NCBI GenBank assembly: GCA_944376125.1
Contig: CALWBQ010000016.1
Location: 118,560-182,559, forward strand
Reading direction: 5' to 3'
Source of the DNA: an uncultured Lachnospiraceae bacterium
GTDB lineage: Bacteria; Bacillota; Clostridia; Lachnospirales; Lachnospiraceae
DNA: 64,000 nucleotides
Positions 16,020 to 24,119 of this stretch are shown here, in pieces; the first letter of the stretch is position 1; each line of letters begins with the position of its first letter. The notes below the pieces were generated by a model that worked only from the letters and a program-made list of their open reading frames with translations, was not told where the DNA came from and ran no database searches. Position numbers and translations under genes: made by a program.

Positions 16020-17027
16020 TTACAGCTTTCCGTTTTCAAAATCATCCCTCATCTGATGGAGGAACTTCAGCCCGCGCACCAGAGAGGCCTTCTGTTCTTC
16101 GATGAGCTCATCTACCATTTCGCCGCCATAGGAATAGTATTCCAGAGGTTTTATCTTCTCCATAGGGAATGGGGGTTCTGCTATCCGAAAAGCGCCTTCT
16201 CCCAGTTCCTTAACCCCTCCGGTTCCTGCAGGCCGCGTAAAACGCCCTGCATACGGATAGGAAGTCTCCACATTGAGTCTGTCCAGCGTCGTGTGGGTCA
16301 AAATGTATTTAGAAAGGCCGACGACATCGCATGCGCCTTCTCCCACTGCCGTCTCGCACATGCAGTATTCCAGTTCATTCTCATCGCCGGTCTTGCAGAT
16401 CACCTGATCTTTCAGGTGGACTCTGAGCAGTTTATCGGTACACTGTTCCAGTGCGTGCATCGGATCCTCATACACCGGGATGGAATTTCCATAATCAAAC
16501 AGCACTCCGATCCACTGGGAATCCAGCCTGTTAACCAGATCCATAACCTCGCCCATCGTCTCAGCGGCGTGATTCTCAACCGCGATTTTGATGCGGTGCT
16601 TTTCACAGAGTGGGATCATTTTTTTCAAGTCCTCGTAAGCCTGATTCATCCCCTCCTGAGAGAATTCTCCGATCAGATTGGTATAAGAAAACTTATTTCC
16701 TACCATAACAAATGTCCTGACAACCTCGGCTCCCAGCAAGTCTGCTACCTCCAGCATATGGGAAAGATGCTCATAGCCGGTTCCCCGGGTATCCAGATCT
16801 ACGTACAGGCCGCGCTCTTTGATTTTTTCCGCCACTTTCTTAATGTGCTCCGGGTCGTCTTTTCCCAGGGCTCCCAGTCCCTCCTGGAGATTTCTCTTCT
16901 CAATTACATTGATCCCCACACCGTCAAAACCGAGATCCGCGGCAAAATCTATAAACTGAAAAATGTCCATGCGCTTATTCTGCATGCTTAAATGGCAGCT
17001 TTCTGTATTCAAGCCAAATTTTAACAT
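16020..17027 (-). CDS. Sugar phosphate isomerase/epimerase (xylose isomerase-like TIM barrel)
   Basis: A 335-residue AP-endonuclease-2-type TIM barrel. The expected divalent-metal ligands are visible along successive strands: Glu in KIAVENHAAET, Asp in GVLFDYGNS, His in LRVHLKDQ and Glu in RLNVETSYP. Members isomerise sugars, inositols or related hydroxy-carbonyl compounds, but the substrate cannot be read here. It sits 30 bases downstream of the sodium:solute symporter gene in the same direction, so it probably acts on the imported compound. No signal peptide. Confidence 0.82.
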   Translation of the reverse strand: MLKFGLNTESCHLSMQNKRMDIFQFIDFAADLGFDGVGINVIEKRNLQEGLGALGKDDPEHIKKVAEKIKERGLYVDLDTRGTGYEHLSHMLEVADLLGAEVVRTFVMVGNKFSYTNLIGEFSQEGMNQAYEDLKKMIPLCEKHRIKIAVENHAAETMGEVMDLVNRLDSQWIGVLFDYGNSIPVYEDPMHALEQCTDKLLRVHLKDQVICKTGDENELEYCMCETAVGEGACDVVGLSKYILTHTTLDRLNVETSYPYAGRFTRPAGTGGVKELGEGAFRIAEPPFPMEKIKPLEYYSYGGEMVDELIEEQKASLVRGLKFLHQMRDDFENGKL

Positions 17028-17057
17028 AACATACCTCCTCGAAGCATAAATCTGAAA

Positions 17058-18488
17058 CTATTCCTCAACACCTTTAAATGCATTAAGAGCAGAATCCGGT
17101 CTGTTTCTCGTGAGCAGACTTACAGCAACCAGACAGATGCCGTTGAGAAAACTGCAGATGACAACCGGGTCAATGGGGCTGATTCCCGTCACAGTAAGGA
17201 ACAGGGAGCTGACCACGCCCACAGAGATTCCCGCCAGGACGCCCTGCTTGGTTACCCCCTTCCAGAACAGGACTGCCACCAGTGGAAAGAAAATACTGGA
17301 ACCATACAAATTGGTCTGAATGTCAAACATCATCATAACCTGAGGAATAAACATTGCGATCACCCACGATACGCATGCCCAGAAGATCGTCGCAACACGG
17401 CACACCTTCAGAACTTCATCTTCCGATACATCCTTCTTCACATGAGCGTAAATGTCGCTGCCAAAAATCTTTCCAGAATTCTGAACCCAAATTGTGGCTG
17501 TCGAAAGGACGACCGCGATCAGAGCGATGACGGACATGCCGCGAACTATCGGCGGGAAGATGGCCATAAAAGAATAAGTCAGGATGCCGCTGGGGTTCTC
17601 CAATCCCGGGAATACATTTATCAGGATCAATGTGCAGAACATGATGATCCCCGGAATAATAAAATAAGAAACAATTCCGCCGATGGAGCCATTCCGGGCC
17701 GTGGCCGCGTCTTTTGCTGCCAGGGTATTGCCCACATAGGCGATATTGGAACCTGCTGTAAAGCAGTACTTGATAATTGACAATAATGTAGCTGAGATAG
17801 AGACCCCTGCAAAAAGATTTTTATAATCTGCTGGGAGTATCCTAATATTTTCAAAGGACTGCCCAACGCCGCCTGCGGCCATAAAGGTAAACAGCGGGAA
17901 GCAAATGACAAACACTACTGCAAGAATGAAAAAGTTAAAGGTACCGGAATAGGCTGAGGAATACAGTCCCCCTTTGAATACGGCTGCCACCATAATGACA
18001 GTGGCAATCGTTACAAAAATTTTGTAATCCAGATTCAGTCCGGACAACGAGAAAACCGTTTCAAACATGTTTCCTAAGCCAATCAACTGGGTAGAAAGCG
18101 CCGGCACAGAAAATACCAGGCAGGCCAGAGACGCGATCAGACGGGTTTTCTCCCCACAGCTCTGCCCAAACACATCCACAACACTGGAAGCCCCGGTTGC
18201 CCACAGCCTCTTTGCCATGAGAACCAGCATAAACCAACCGATATTCCAGCCGATGATCTGCCAGTATCCGCTCACCCCTTTATTATAGACATCACCGGCA
18301 AGTCCGATGGTTCCCCCTGCTCCGATAGCCGCCCCCGCAAGAGAACCAATCATTACAATAATCCCCAATCCCCGGTTGGTGCTGATGTAATCGCTGGCAT
18401 TTTTGACCTTTTTTGATGCCAGCCATCCGATAAAGGCCAATACGATTACATAAATCAAGATCACCAAATAATCCGCAATAGTTAACAT
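17058..18488 (-). CDS. Sodium:solute symporter (SSS family)
   Basis: Polytopic transporter of 476 residues with about 13 predicted hydrophobic helices. The SSS pattern is clear: NRGLGIIVMIGSLAGAAIGAGGTIGLAGDVYNKGVSGYW reads as the first helices with the Gly-rich sodium-site region, and GAISVGVVSS-type Gly/Ser helices occur later. Substrate unknown; SSS members move sugars, amino acids, organic acids or vitamins. It heads the operon with the TIM-barrel isomerase and is divergent from the YheO-type regulator, with which it shares an apparent operator motif. Confidence 0.88.
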   Translation of the reverse strand: MLTIADYLVILIYVIVLAFIGWLASKKVKNASDYISTNRGLGIIVMIGSLAGAAIGAGGTIGLAGDVYNKGVSGYWQIIGWNIGWFMLVLMAKRLWATGASSVVDVFGQSCGEKTRLIASLACLVFSVPALSTQLIGLGNMFETVFSLSGLNLDYKIFVTIATVIMVAAVFKGGLYSSAYSGTFNFFILAVVFVICFPLFTFMAAGGVGQSFENIRILPADYKNLFAGVSISATLLSIIKYCFTAGSNIAYVGNTLAAKDAATARNGSIGGIVSYFIIPGIIMFCTLILINVFPGLENPSGILTYSFMAIFPPIVRGMSVIALIAVVLSTATIWVQNSGKIFGSDIYAHVKKDVSEDEVLKVCRVATIFWACVSWVIAMFIPQVMMMFDIQTNLYGSSIFFPLVAVLFWKGVTKQGVLAGISVGVVSSLFLTVTGISPIDPVVICSFLNGICLVAVSLLTRNRPDSALNAFKGVEE

Positions 18489-18526
18489 AAATACCTCCTC
18501 TCACTGCTGATTATAAAGTTAAACGG

Positions 18527-18573
18527 TCACTTACCATCGATTTCAATATAACACTTCTCAAAATATTTTGCAA
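18527..18573 (-). promoter_or_regulatory. Promoter and operator candidate for the symporter operon
   Basis: On the minus strand: -35 TTGCAA (18573-18568), 17-base spacer, -10 TATATT (18550-18545). The 11-bp motif TCACTTACCAT (plus-strand 18527-18537) covers roughly +1 to +11. The identical 11-mer occupies the same relative place at the divergent promoter. Confidence 0.65.
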
Positions 18574-18709
18574 TAATTTTTGTAAAAAATATTATTTTAT
18601 AACAAAAAAATAGCAAAATATTCAGCAGTATTGCTCTCCAAATTTCCTAAACCCCTCCATTCTATTGTAAATTTCGGCTAGTATACAGGGGTATGCTCTA
18701 AAAAAATTA

Positions 18710-18756
18710 TTGACACTCTTTTTTAATTTTGCTAAAATTTTTGTATCACTTACCAT
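18710..18756 (+). promoter_or_regulatory. Promoter and operator candidate for the YheO-ridA operon
   Basis: TTGACA (18710-18715), 17 bases, TAAAAT (18733-18738), then TCACTTACCAT at 18746-18756, immediately at the expected start site. The matching copy at 18527-18537 lies at the start site of the opposite promoter. The remaining 18574-18709 is AT-rich with no gene. Confidence 0.72.
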
Positions 18757-18798
18757 TATGAGACTGCTGTTACTGACAACGTGAGGGAGGCATAACCT

Positions 18799-19446
18799 TT
18801 GAACGAATCAACTACGCACCCTATATTAAAAGCATTAATACCGATCGCTGAGGGGATATCCAAGACAATAGGGGAAAACTGCGAGGTAGCAATCCACGAT
18901 TTTTCCCATCCCAGGCACTCTATCCTCTATGTTTCCAACGAAAAGCTGTTGGGGAGAAAAGCCGGCGACTCTATTCCGGAGGGCTTTGGGGCTCTGCTGG
19001 AGATGGCCGAGAAAGGCACCGACAGCCTGATCAACTATGGAACCTACGAAAACGGCCACTCCCTGAAATGTACAAAAATCTTTATCCGCGATGAAAACCA
19101 GCGCATTATCGGTTGCCTCTGCATCAATATTGCAATCGAAAAGCATCTGGAAAGTCTGCGGCTGCTCGAGGCTATGTGCGAGACTGTCAGCCTAGATTCC
19201 TACCGGGATAATTCTCTTGCAAATTCCGCTTCGGAAAACCCAGTGGAGGAAATCGTAAAAAATATCATCGTCAACAGCTACGATGATTTCCAGAAAAACG
19301 GCGATATGGACATGAATGCAAAAAAAGAATATGTCCAATTTTTAGAAGGGAAAGGCATTTTCAATGTAAAGGGCAGTGTGGATCTCGTTGCTGATTTGTT
19401 GGGCGTCTCCAAATACACCGTTTATCGATATGCAAATAATAAATAA
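18799..19446 (+). CDS. YheO-type transcriptional regulator (PAS-like domain plus HTH)
   Basis: A 215-residue regulator. The first ~115 residues match the YheO/PAS-like ligand domain (HPILKALIPIAEGISKTIGENCEVAIHD, GCLCINIAIE). The C-terminal ~60 residues hold an HTH typical of this family (YVQFLEGKGIFNVKGSVDLVADLLGVSKYTVYRYANN). Translation starts at TTG (18799), 8 bases after GAGGGAGG; there is no nearby ATG in frame. Members of this family usually regulate adjacent catabolic genes, and here both neighbours, ridA and the symporter operon, are the obvious targets. Confidence 0.85.
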   Translation: MNESTTHPILKALIPIAEGISKTIGENCEVAIHDFSHPRHSILYVSNEKLLGRKAGDSIPEGFGALLEMAEKGTDSLINYGTYENGHSLKCTKIFIRDENQRIIGCLCINIAIEKHLESLRLLEAMCETVSLDSYRDNSLANSASENPVEEIVKNIIVNSYDDFQKNGDMDMNAKKEYVQFLEGKGIFNVKGSVDLVADLLGVSKYTVYRYANNK

Positions 19447-19458
19447 TCGGAGGGACGA

Positions 19459-19854
19459 ATGAAACTAGAGACAATCAATTTTAACGATGCACCCGGCCGG
19501 GTATACTCTGATATTAGAAAAGTGGACGGCAAGTATCTGTATCTGTCAGGTCTGATTTCCGCAGATCTGGAGACCGGAGAGATCCTGAACGGGGATATTC
19601 AATTTCAGACTAAGTGCGTGCTGAATAATTTAAAAACGATATTGGAAAAATACGGTTCCGATATGAACCATGTGATCCGTATTGAAGTTATCCTGCAAAA
19701 TTTTGCGGAAAAGGACTTAATGAATGAAGAGTATATAAAACATTTTGAGCAGGAACAGCTCCCTGCAAGACTGTGTTTCGGGGATGTCTCCCTGGCCGAC
19801 AATATGAAAATTGAGATGATGGCAACCGCCATTGTCAAAGACGGAGAACATTAA
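19459..19854 (+). CDS. RidA family (YjgF/YER057c/UK114) protein
   Basis: A 131-residue RidA-superfamily protein. Canonical members hydrolyse reactive enamine/imine intermediates made by PLP-dependent enzymes. The fold signatures are GLISADLETGEI near the N-terminus, LNNLKTILEKYGSDMNHVIRIEV, and the active-site arginine region PARLCFGDVSLADNMKIEMMATAIV. It lacks the exact GQI/QTKN signature of archetypal RidA, so it may belong to a side subfamily. It follows the regulator by 12 bases, and its co-regulation with a transporter and isomerase suggests catabolism of an amino or amino-sugar compound (inference). Confidence 0.82.
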   Translation: MKLETINFNDAPGRVYSDIRKVDGKYLYLSGLISADLETGEILNGDIQFQTKCVLNNLKTILEKYGSDMNHVIRIEVILQNFAEKDLMNEEYIKHFEQEQLPARLCFGDVSLADNMKIEMMATAIVKDGEH

Positions 19855-19858
19855 ACTG

Positions 19859-19900
19859 CGCTCCGCCTGGATGCCGATGTATCCAGGCGGAGCGTTTTTA
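19859..19900 (+). terminator. Intrinsic terminator after ridA
   Basis: Perfect 14-bp stem CGCTCCGCCTGGAT / ATCCAGGCGGAGCG (19859-19872, 19881-19894) with an 8-base loop and a T run. Confidence 0.93.
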
Positions 19901-19984
19901 CTTACAGGGAAGGAAATTTCCCTAGGTTAAACAAAAAAAGCGCCGACCCCGCAGCTCTCTGTCTGCAAAATCAGCACTTCTCAG

Positions 19985-20057
19985 TGCGCCTTCAGGGACT
20001 CGAACCCTGGACAAATAGATTAAGAGTCTACTGCTCTACCAACTGAGCTAAAGGCGC
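19985..20057 (-). tRNA. tRNA-Lys (anticodon CTT)
   Basis: Minus-strand cloverleaf: acceptor GCGCCTT pairs with AAGGCGC, the D arm is AGCTCAGTTGGTAGAGCA, the anticodon loop TCTTAAT reads CTT, and the T arm is CAGGGTTCGAGTCCCTG. CCA is not encoded. A hairpin rich in GCGC followed on the minus strand by seven T (19938-19932 side) probably ends the transcript. Confidence 0.93.
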
Positions 20058-20094
20058 ATCTCTTTTTTAGGTGCTTGTCTCAAGCACGTGTATT

Positions 20095-20123
20095 AATATA
20101 CCTTATTCACCACAAAAAGTCAA
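20095..20123 (-). promoter_or_regulatory. Promoter of tRNA-Lys
   Basis: Minus strand: TTGACT (20123-20118), 17 bases, TATATT (20100-20095). A small hairpin GTGCTT...AAGCAC lies in the short leader before the tRNA. Confidence 0.75.
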
Positions 20124-20241
20124 TACTTTTTTTAGAAAAATTTTAGACTTTATATTTTGTGTCTTTCCGGCTAATATGCCGGCAGCCGCTGAGAGCCGCC
20201 GGCACACCACTGATGTGAATCTTCAAACACCCTTCTTCGAT

Positions 20242-20559
20242 TTACAGAGCCTGATCCAGAGCGGCCATAACAGCCTCTTTGCTCTGGACGCCTACCATCT
20301 TTCCTACCACCTGGCCATTTTTGATAACCAGCAGGGTGGGAATAGACATAACCCCGTATTTCATAGCGATCTCCTCATTTAAATCCACATTGAGCTTGCC
20401 GATTTTCGCCCGTCCCTCATACACGCTTGCCAACTCTTCAATGACAGGCGCCATCATTTTGCAGGGACCGCACCAGTCTGCATAAAAGTCTACCAGCACT
20501 GGCTGAGCAGATTTCAATACTTCTGTGTCAAAGTTCTGTGTCGTAAATACAGCTTCCAT
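20242..20559 (-). CDS. trxA: Thioredoxin (second copy)
   Basis: A 105-residue thioredoxin with active site WCGPC in VDFYADWCGPCKMM and cis-Pro loop MSIPTLLVI. It follows, by 15 bases, a 50-residue Cys-rich open frame on the same strand. Downstream, a GC-rich inverted repeat (about 20171-20203) without a strong T run lies before the tRNA-Lys promoter. No thioredoxin reductase is present in the window. Confidence 0.95.
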   Translation of the reverse strand: MEAVFTTQNFDTEVLKSAQPVLVDFYADWCGPCKMMAPVIEELASVYEGRAKIGKLNVDLNEEIAMKYGVMSIPTLLVIKNGQVVGKMVGVQSKEAVMAALDQAL

Positions 20560-20574
20560 TTTTCATTCTCCTTC

Positions 20575-20727
20575 TCAACATTGTTTTTTTCTCTTGTCTT
20601 TTCCTCCGTCCAGAATTTTGCATACCTCCAAAAAGCATTTTCGGTAATGCAAAGCCTTTCGGTCCAGTTCAATCTTATCACATGTGGCGCAGCTCAGCCG
20701 GCGCACCAATTTCGGCGGCAGCTTCAT
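20575..20727 (-). CDS. Small Cys-rich protein, unknown function
   Basis: A 50-codon open frame too short for most gene finders: ATG at 20727-20725, stop at 20577-20575. It is preceded by GGTGGGAAG as an SD. The product begins MKLPPKLVRRLSCATCDK and contains five cysteines: a CxxC pair, then single cysteines in RKCFLEVCKI and the last residue. It is basic. Tight linkage to thioredoxin (15 bases upstream of its start) suggests a redox or metal-binding role, but this is inference. No family recognised. Confidence 0.55.
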   Translation of the reverse strand: MKLPPKLVRRLSCATCDKIELDRKALHYRKCFLEVCKILDGGKDKRKKQC

Positions 20728-20772
20728 AATCTTCCCACCTATTTTTTATTAGTGTATGCAGTGCCGGAAATT

Positions 20773-21411
20773 TTAGCCGCGCTTTGCGATAAGTTTATAG
20801 ATAGGATTCCCTCTTGACGCAAATTTTTCTTCATATTCCGTCATAACATTTCCCTCTGCCATAGGGCTGCGGTGAAGATCGCGGGTGCTGGCTTCAATCC
20901 TCCATCCAGCTTCGGGGATAGATTCTAAGGAATAGTCAAACAGCCCTTCGTTGTCTGTCTTAAATTCCACCTGTCCGTCCCTGGCCAAAATTTTATTATA
21001 TACTGCCATAAACTCCGGGGATGTCAGCCGGCGCTTTGCATGCCGGTCCTTTGGCCATGGATCAGAAAAATTTAAGTAGATCCGTTCCACTTCCCCCTCT
21101 TCAAAAATTTCCGCCAACTGTCTGGCATCTATGCAGAGGAACCAAATATTGGTGATCTCCAGCTCCTCCCTCTTCTGAAGTCCTCTCAGCAGTACGCTGG
21201 AATATCTCTCAATACCAACATAATTGATATCCGGGTTCCTTTGGGCCAGCTCCATGAGGAATTTGCCTTTGCCCATCCCCACTTCAATCCGAATCGGGTT
21301 CTGGTTGTGAAACACCTCACTCCACCTGCCCCTGCACTTCTCCGGTTCCTGGATGACGTACGGGCTGGCAGCTATCGTCTCTTCAGCTCCTTTTATATGG
21401 CGCAGTCTCAT
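20773..21411 (-). CDS. trmB: tRNA (guanine-N7-)-methyltransferase TrmB
   Basis: Makes m7G46 in tRNA. The 212-residue SAM-dependent enzyme shows the TrmB order: VEVG-type motif I as PIRIEVGMGKGKFLMELA, IERYSSVLLRGLQK, LNFSDPWPKDRHAKRRL (family signature DPWPKxRHxKRRL) and VEFKTDNEGLFDYSL. I chose the ATG at 21411 (MRLRHIKG) because GGAGG precedes it at proper distance; the frame is open to 21429. It is followed by the Cys-rich frame and thioredoxin on the same strand. Confidence 0.95.
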   Translation of the reverse strand: MRLRHIKGAEETIAASPYVIQEPEKCRGRWSEVFHNQNPIRIEVGMGKGKFLMELAQRNPDINYVGIERYSSVLLRGLQKREELEITNIWFLCIDARQLAEIFEEGEVERIYLNFSDPWPKDRHAKRRLTSPEFMAVYNKILARDGQVEFKTDNEGLFDYSLESIPEAGWRIEASTRDLHRSPMAEGNVMTEYEEKFASRGNPIYKLIAKRG

Positions 21412-21654
21412 TGAAATCCTCCACAGCAATTGTTTTTCCTACTTTTTTAGTATACATAGCGCCGCTGTTTTTGGCAAGCACTTTCTGTCCTTCTGAAAAT
21501 CTATTAAAAATATTGTTAAAAATGTAATATTTTTAAATTCAGAGAAATTCGTAAGAAAAGTTTAAATATTTTAGGAAAATTTGAGTGCAAATTTTATAGA
21601 AATCTTGTATAATAGAGTCAGTTAATGCCGAATTGTCTAAAGGAGGATTCTGAT

Positions 21655-22557
21655 ATGGCACAACCGACAAGGACCATAAATATTTGGGAAAAAATACAGC
21701 AGGGAGTCAATGAGACAGAACGCCTCATTGGACAGAAAAATTACAACAAAGCCATGATACAGGCCAGGCAGACTCTGGAGATCATGGTCAAATCTCTGGG
21801 AGATAAGGCATGCATCGTAGAAGGCGATCTGGCCAGTACCATTGATCAGCTCTACGAAAATCGGTGGATCGACAAAAGCACAAAAGAACATTACCACAAA
21901 ATCCGTATGATTGGAAATAAGGCTGTACACGAAGGGAACAACAGCGCAGCCGATGCCAATTTAGCATACCATCTTCTCTCCCAGGAAGTTTATGCATTCT
22001 CGGATTACCGGCCAGACCGGCGCAGAGCCCAACGGTCATCTCAGTCCTCCGGAGGGGGCCGCAGCACATCCGGGAGAAATTCATCCAGCCAGCCCCGGAC
22101 AGGCACTGCCAGAAGCACAGCCTCCAGATCCGGCGGCAACCGCAGGAAAAAGAAACAGGCGATTACGCCCCGGGATCTTCTTCCGGTAATCGCTATCATT
22201 GCCGGCATTATCCTGCTGGTTGTTCTGATCCGAGTGTTCCGGCCTGGCGCATCCGATACCGAAACTACCGCTCCCACTTCAAACGCCGTTACGGAGATGC
22301 CATCCTCTGAGGCGGTTACTGAGCCGGAAACCGCTCCTACAGAACCGGAAACTACTGCAGCAGCGGTGCAGTATGTGACGACCGATACTTTAAATGTTCG
22401 CTCTGAGCCGTCTACGGATGCACGTATTCTGGTCCAGCTAGCGCCCGGAACCCCTGTCAACTATGTGGGGGTCCACGATGATTTCTGGAGCATTATTAAC
22501 TATGACGGTACAGACGCCTATGTGGCGACGCAGTACCTAACTGAAAGTACACCTTAA
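21655..22557 (+). CDS. Single-pass membrane protein with DUF4145-like N-terminus and SH3b-type C-terminus
   Basis: A 300-residue protein of unknown function. Residues ~10-115 are helical and resemble DUF4145-type domains (NYNKAMIQARQTLEIMVKSLGD, IRMIGNKAVHEGNNSAADANLAYHLL). A Ser/Arg-rich basic linker follows, then one membrane segment near 180-197 (LLPVIAIIAGIILLVVLIRVF), a Thr/Glu/Pro-rich extracytoplasmic linker and a bacterial SH3 domain (TLNVRSEPSTDARILVQLAPG). The layout suggests a cytoplasmic sensing or binding module linked across the membrane to a wall-binding module. ATG at 21655 follows AAAGGAGG; -10 TATAAT is at 21608-21613. Confidence 0.75.
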   Translation: MAQPTRTINIWEKIQQGVNETERLIGQKNYNKAMIQARQTLEIMVKSLGDKACIVEGDLASTIDQLYENRWIDKSTKEHYHKIRMIGNKAVHEGNNSAADANLAYHLLSQEVYAFSDYRPDRRRAQRSSQSSGGGRSTSGRNSSSQPRTGTARSTASRSGGNRRKKKQAITPRDLLPVIAIIAGIILLVVLIRVFRPGASDTETTAPTSNAVTEMPSSEAVTEPETAPTEPETTAAAVQYVTTDTLNVRSEPSTDARILVQLAPGTPVNYVGVHDDFWSIINYDGTDAYVATQYLTESTP

Positions 22558-22569
22558 TTTTTCAGCATA

Positions 22570-22615
22570 CTGCTGTTCTGGCGGTGAAGTTTCTCCCAGA
22601 GCAGCAGTTTTTTTT
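22570..22615 (+). terminator. Intrinsic terminator before the V-ATPase operon
   Basis: CTGCTGTTCTGG (22570-22581) pairs with CCAGAGCAGCAG (22596-22607) and is followed by eight T. It separates the SH3 protein gene from the V-ATPase genes, whose -10 TATAAT is at 22693-22698. Confidence 0.88.
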
Positions 22616-22735
22616 GCACAAAAACATTTTCATAATTGGGATTCCTCTGATATTTATTTTTTGTTTCTATAGATTTTTCAAATCAAAAGTAGTATAATGT
22701 GTACGTTTTTAAGAACAAGGCTAGGAGGTGCATTT

Positions 22736-23047
22736 ATGGATAAACTAATTGAAAAGATCTCTGGCATCGAAGCCTCCGCTTCTTCCATTATGGACAGCGT
22801 AAATGACCGCAAGGCGGCCCTCGCAAAAGAGATGGAAAAGAAGACTGCTGATTTTGATGCTGAGCTGGAAGCCGACACCGCCAGAAAACTGGAAGCCCTC
22901 AGAAGCGACCTGGAAGCAAAACTGCAGCAGCGCCTAGATAAGCAGCAGCAGGAAGCTAAGCAGGCTTTGCAGCGGCTCAATTCGTCCTATGAAGCCCATC
23001 ACAAGGAGTATGCCAATAAAATCTTCCAGGAAATCATAAAGGAGTAA
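22736..23047 (+). CDS. V-type ATP synthase peripheral-stalk subunit (H/G-like, NtpF position)
   Basis: A 103-residue, almost wholly alpha-helical protein with heptad repeats (LEADTARKLEALRSDLEAKLQQRLDKQQQEAKQAL in segments). It is the expected partner of subunit E in the peripheral stalk of A/V-type ATPases. It starts at ATG 22736 after AGGAGG and is the first gene of the operon. Coiled-coil stalk subunits diverge fast, so the name rests mainly on position and length. Confidence 0.75.
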   Translation: MDKLIEKISGIEASASSIMDSVNDRKAALAKEMEKKTADFDAELEADTARKLEALRSDLEAKLQQRLDKQQQEAKQALQRLNSSYEAHHKEYANKIFQEIIKE

Positions 23048-23051
23048 TACT

Positions 23052-24119
23052 ATGGGAAATCTGCTTGCCTACAGCGGGCTTACTACCAAAGTAAAAGCTA
23101 TGCAAAGTCATCTGATTACCCCTGGTCAATTTCAGGAAATGGCGAATCTGGAATCTGTCACAGCCGCCGTGGATTATCTGAAACAGCAGCCTGCCTATGA
23201 GGATGTTTTTTCCGGTACAGAGGCTGGAGAGCTCCATCGGGGAGCCATTGAACAGCTTTTAGTTGGATCAGAATACCATGATTTTGCAAAGCTCTACCGT
23301 TTTTCAAATCTTTCACAGAGAAAGTTTTTAAATCTGTATTTCAGGCATTACGAGGTAGCCATCATCAAGCGCTGCCTTCGCAGTCTGATCGGGCAGTATC
23401 CTCTGGAATTAGATTTATATGCGTTTCAGGACTTTTTTGACCGTCACTCTTCTCTGGATATTGCACGGCTTCTGGAAGCTAAGTCTCTTGCGGAATTTAC
23501 ATCTGCCCTGGAAGACAGCAGCTTCTTCCCTCTTTTATCACATCTGAGCCGTGAAGAAAATCTTTCTCTATTTGATTATGAAAACAGTTTAGATATGTTT
23601 TATTTCAGCACCATGTGGAAAGTGGCTTCAAAAAAGCTGAAATCTGATGACAGGAAAACCCTTGTCCAATGTCTGGGAAGCCGCCTGGATATGCTGAATA
23701 TTCAATGGATATACCGGAGCAAATACTATTACCATATGGCGCCCGGCGATATTTATGCAATGCTGATCCCCATCCAATACCGGCTGAAACCTTCTGACAT
23801 TCACAAAATGGCAGAGGCAGAATCCATGGATGGTTTCTTCGCTGCGCTGCATGAGACCCGATATGAAAATGAACCGGAAATAGCTCAGGTGAGTCAGCCC
23901 CACCCGGAGGCGGTGGCTGACCTGGTTAATCAGCATATCTACCAGTATACTAGCAGAAAGGATCCCTACTCCATAGCGATTCTAAATTCTTACCTATATT
24001 TTAAGGAGCAGGAGATCCGCAAAATCATTACTATCATAGAAAGTATCCGTTACAAAGTCGATCCTCAGAGCATTATCGATTCTGTAATGAATCCACTTAA
24101 AGGAGGGCTTGCGTCGTGA
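23052..24119 (+). CDS. ntpC: V-type ATP synthase subunit C
   Basis: Central-stalk socket subunit linking the D/F rotor to the membrane ring (A/V-ATPase subunit C or d homologue), 355 residues and all-helical. Family-like features include YSGLTTKVKAMQSHLITPGQFQEM at the N-terminus, NLYFRHYEVAIIKRCLR, LDMLNIQWIYRSKYYY and the C-terminal EQEIRKIITIIESIRYKV. It overlaps the start of subunit I by four bases (GTGA). Confidence 0.92.
   Translation: MGNLLAYSGLTTKVKAMQSHLITPGQFQEMANLESVTAAVDYLKQQPAYEDVFSGTEAGELHRGAIEQLLVGSEYHDFAKLYRFSNLSQRKFLNLYFRHYEVAIIKRCLRSLIGQYPLELDLYAFQDFFDRHSSLDIARLLEAKSLAEFTSALEDSSFFPLLSHLSREENLSLFDYENSLDMFYFSTMWKVASKKLKSDDRKTLVQCLGSRLDMLNIQWIYRSKYYYHMAPGDIYAMLIPIQYRLKPSDIHKMAEAESMDGFFAALHETRYENEPEIAQVSQPHPEAVADLVNQHIYQYTSRKDPYSIAILNSYLYFKEQEIRKIITIIESIRYKVDPQSIIDSVMNPLKGGLAS

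Noticed and set aside
20171..20203. GC-rich inverted repeat after the second thioredoxin as a terminator
   Set aside because: The stem is strong, but the minus-strand flank ATATTAG is not a T run, so I do not list it as a terminator.
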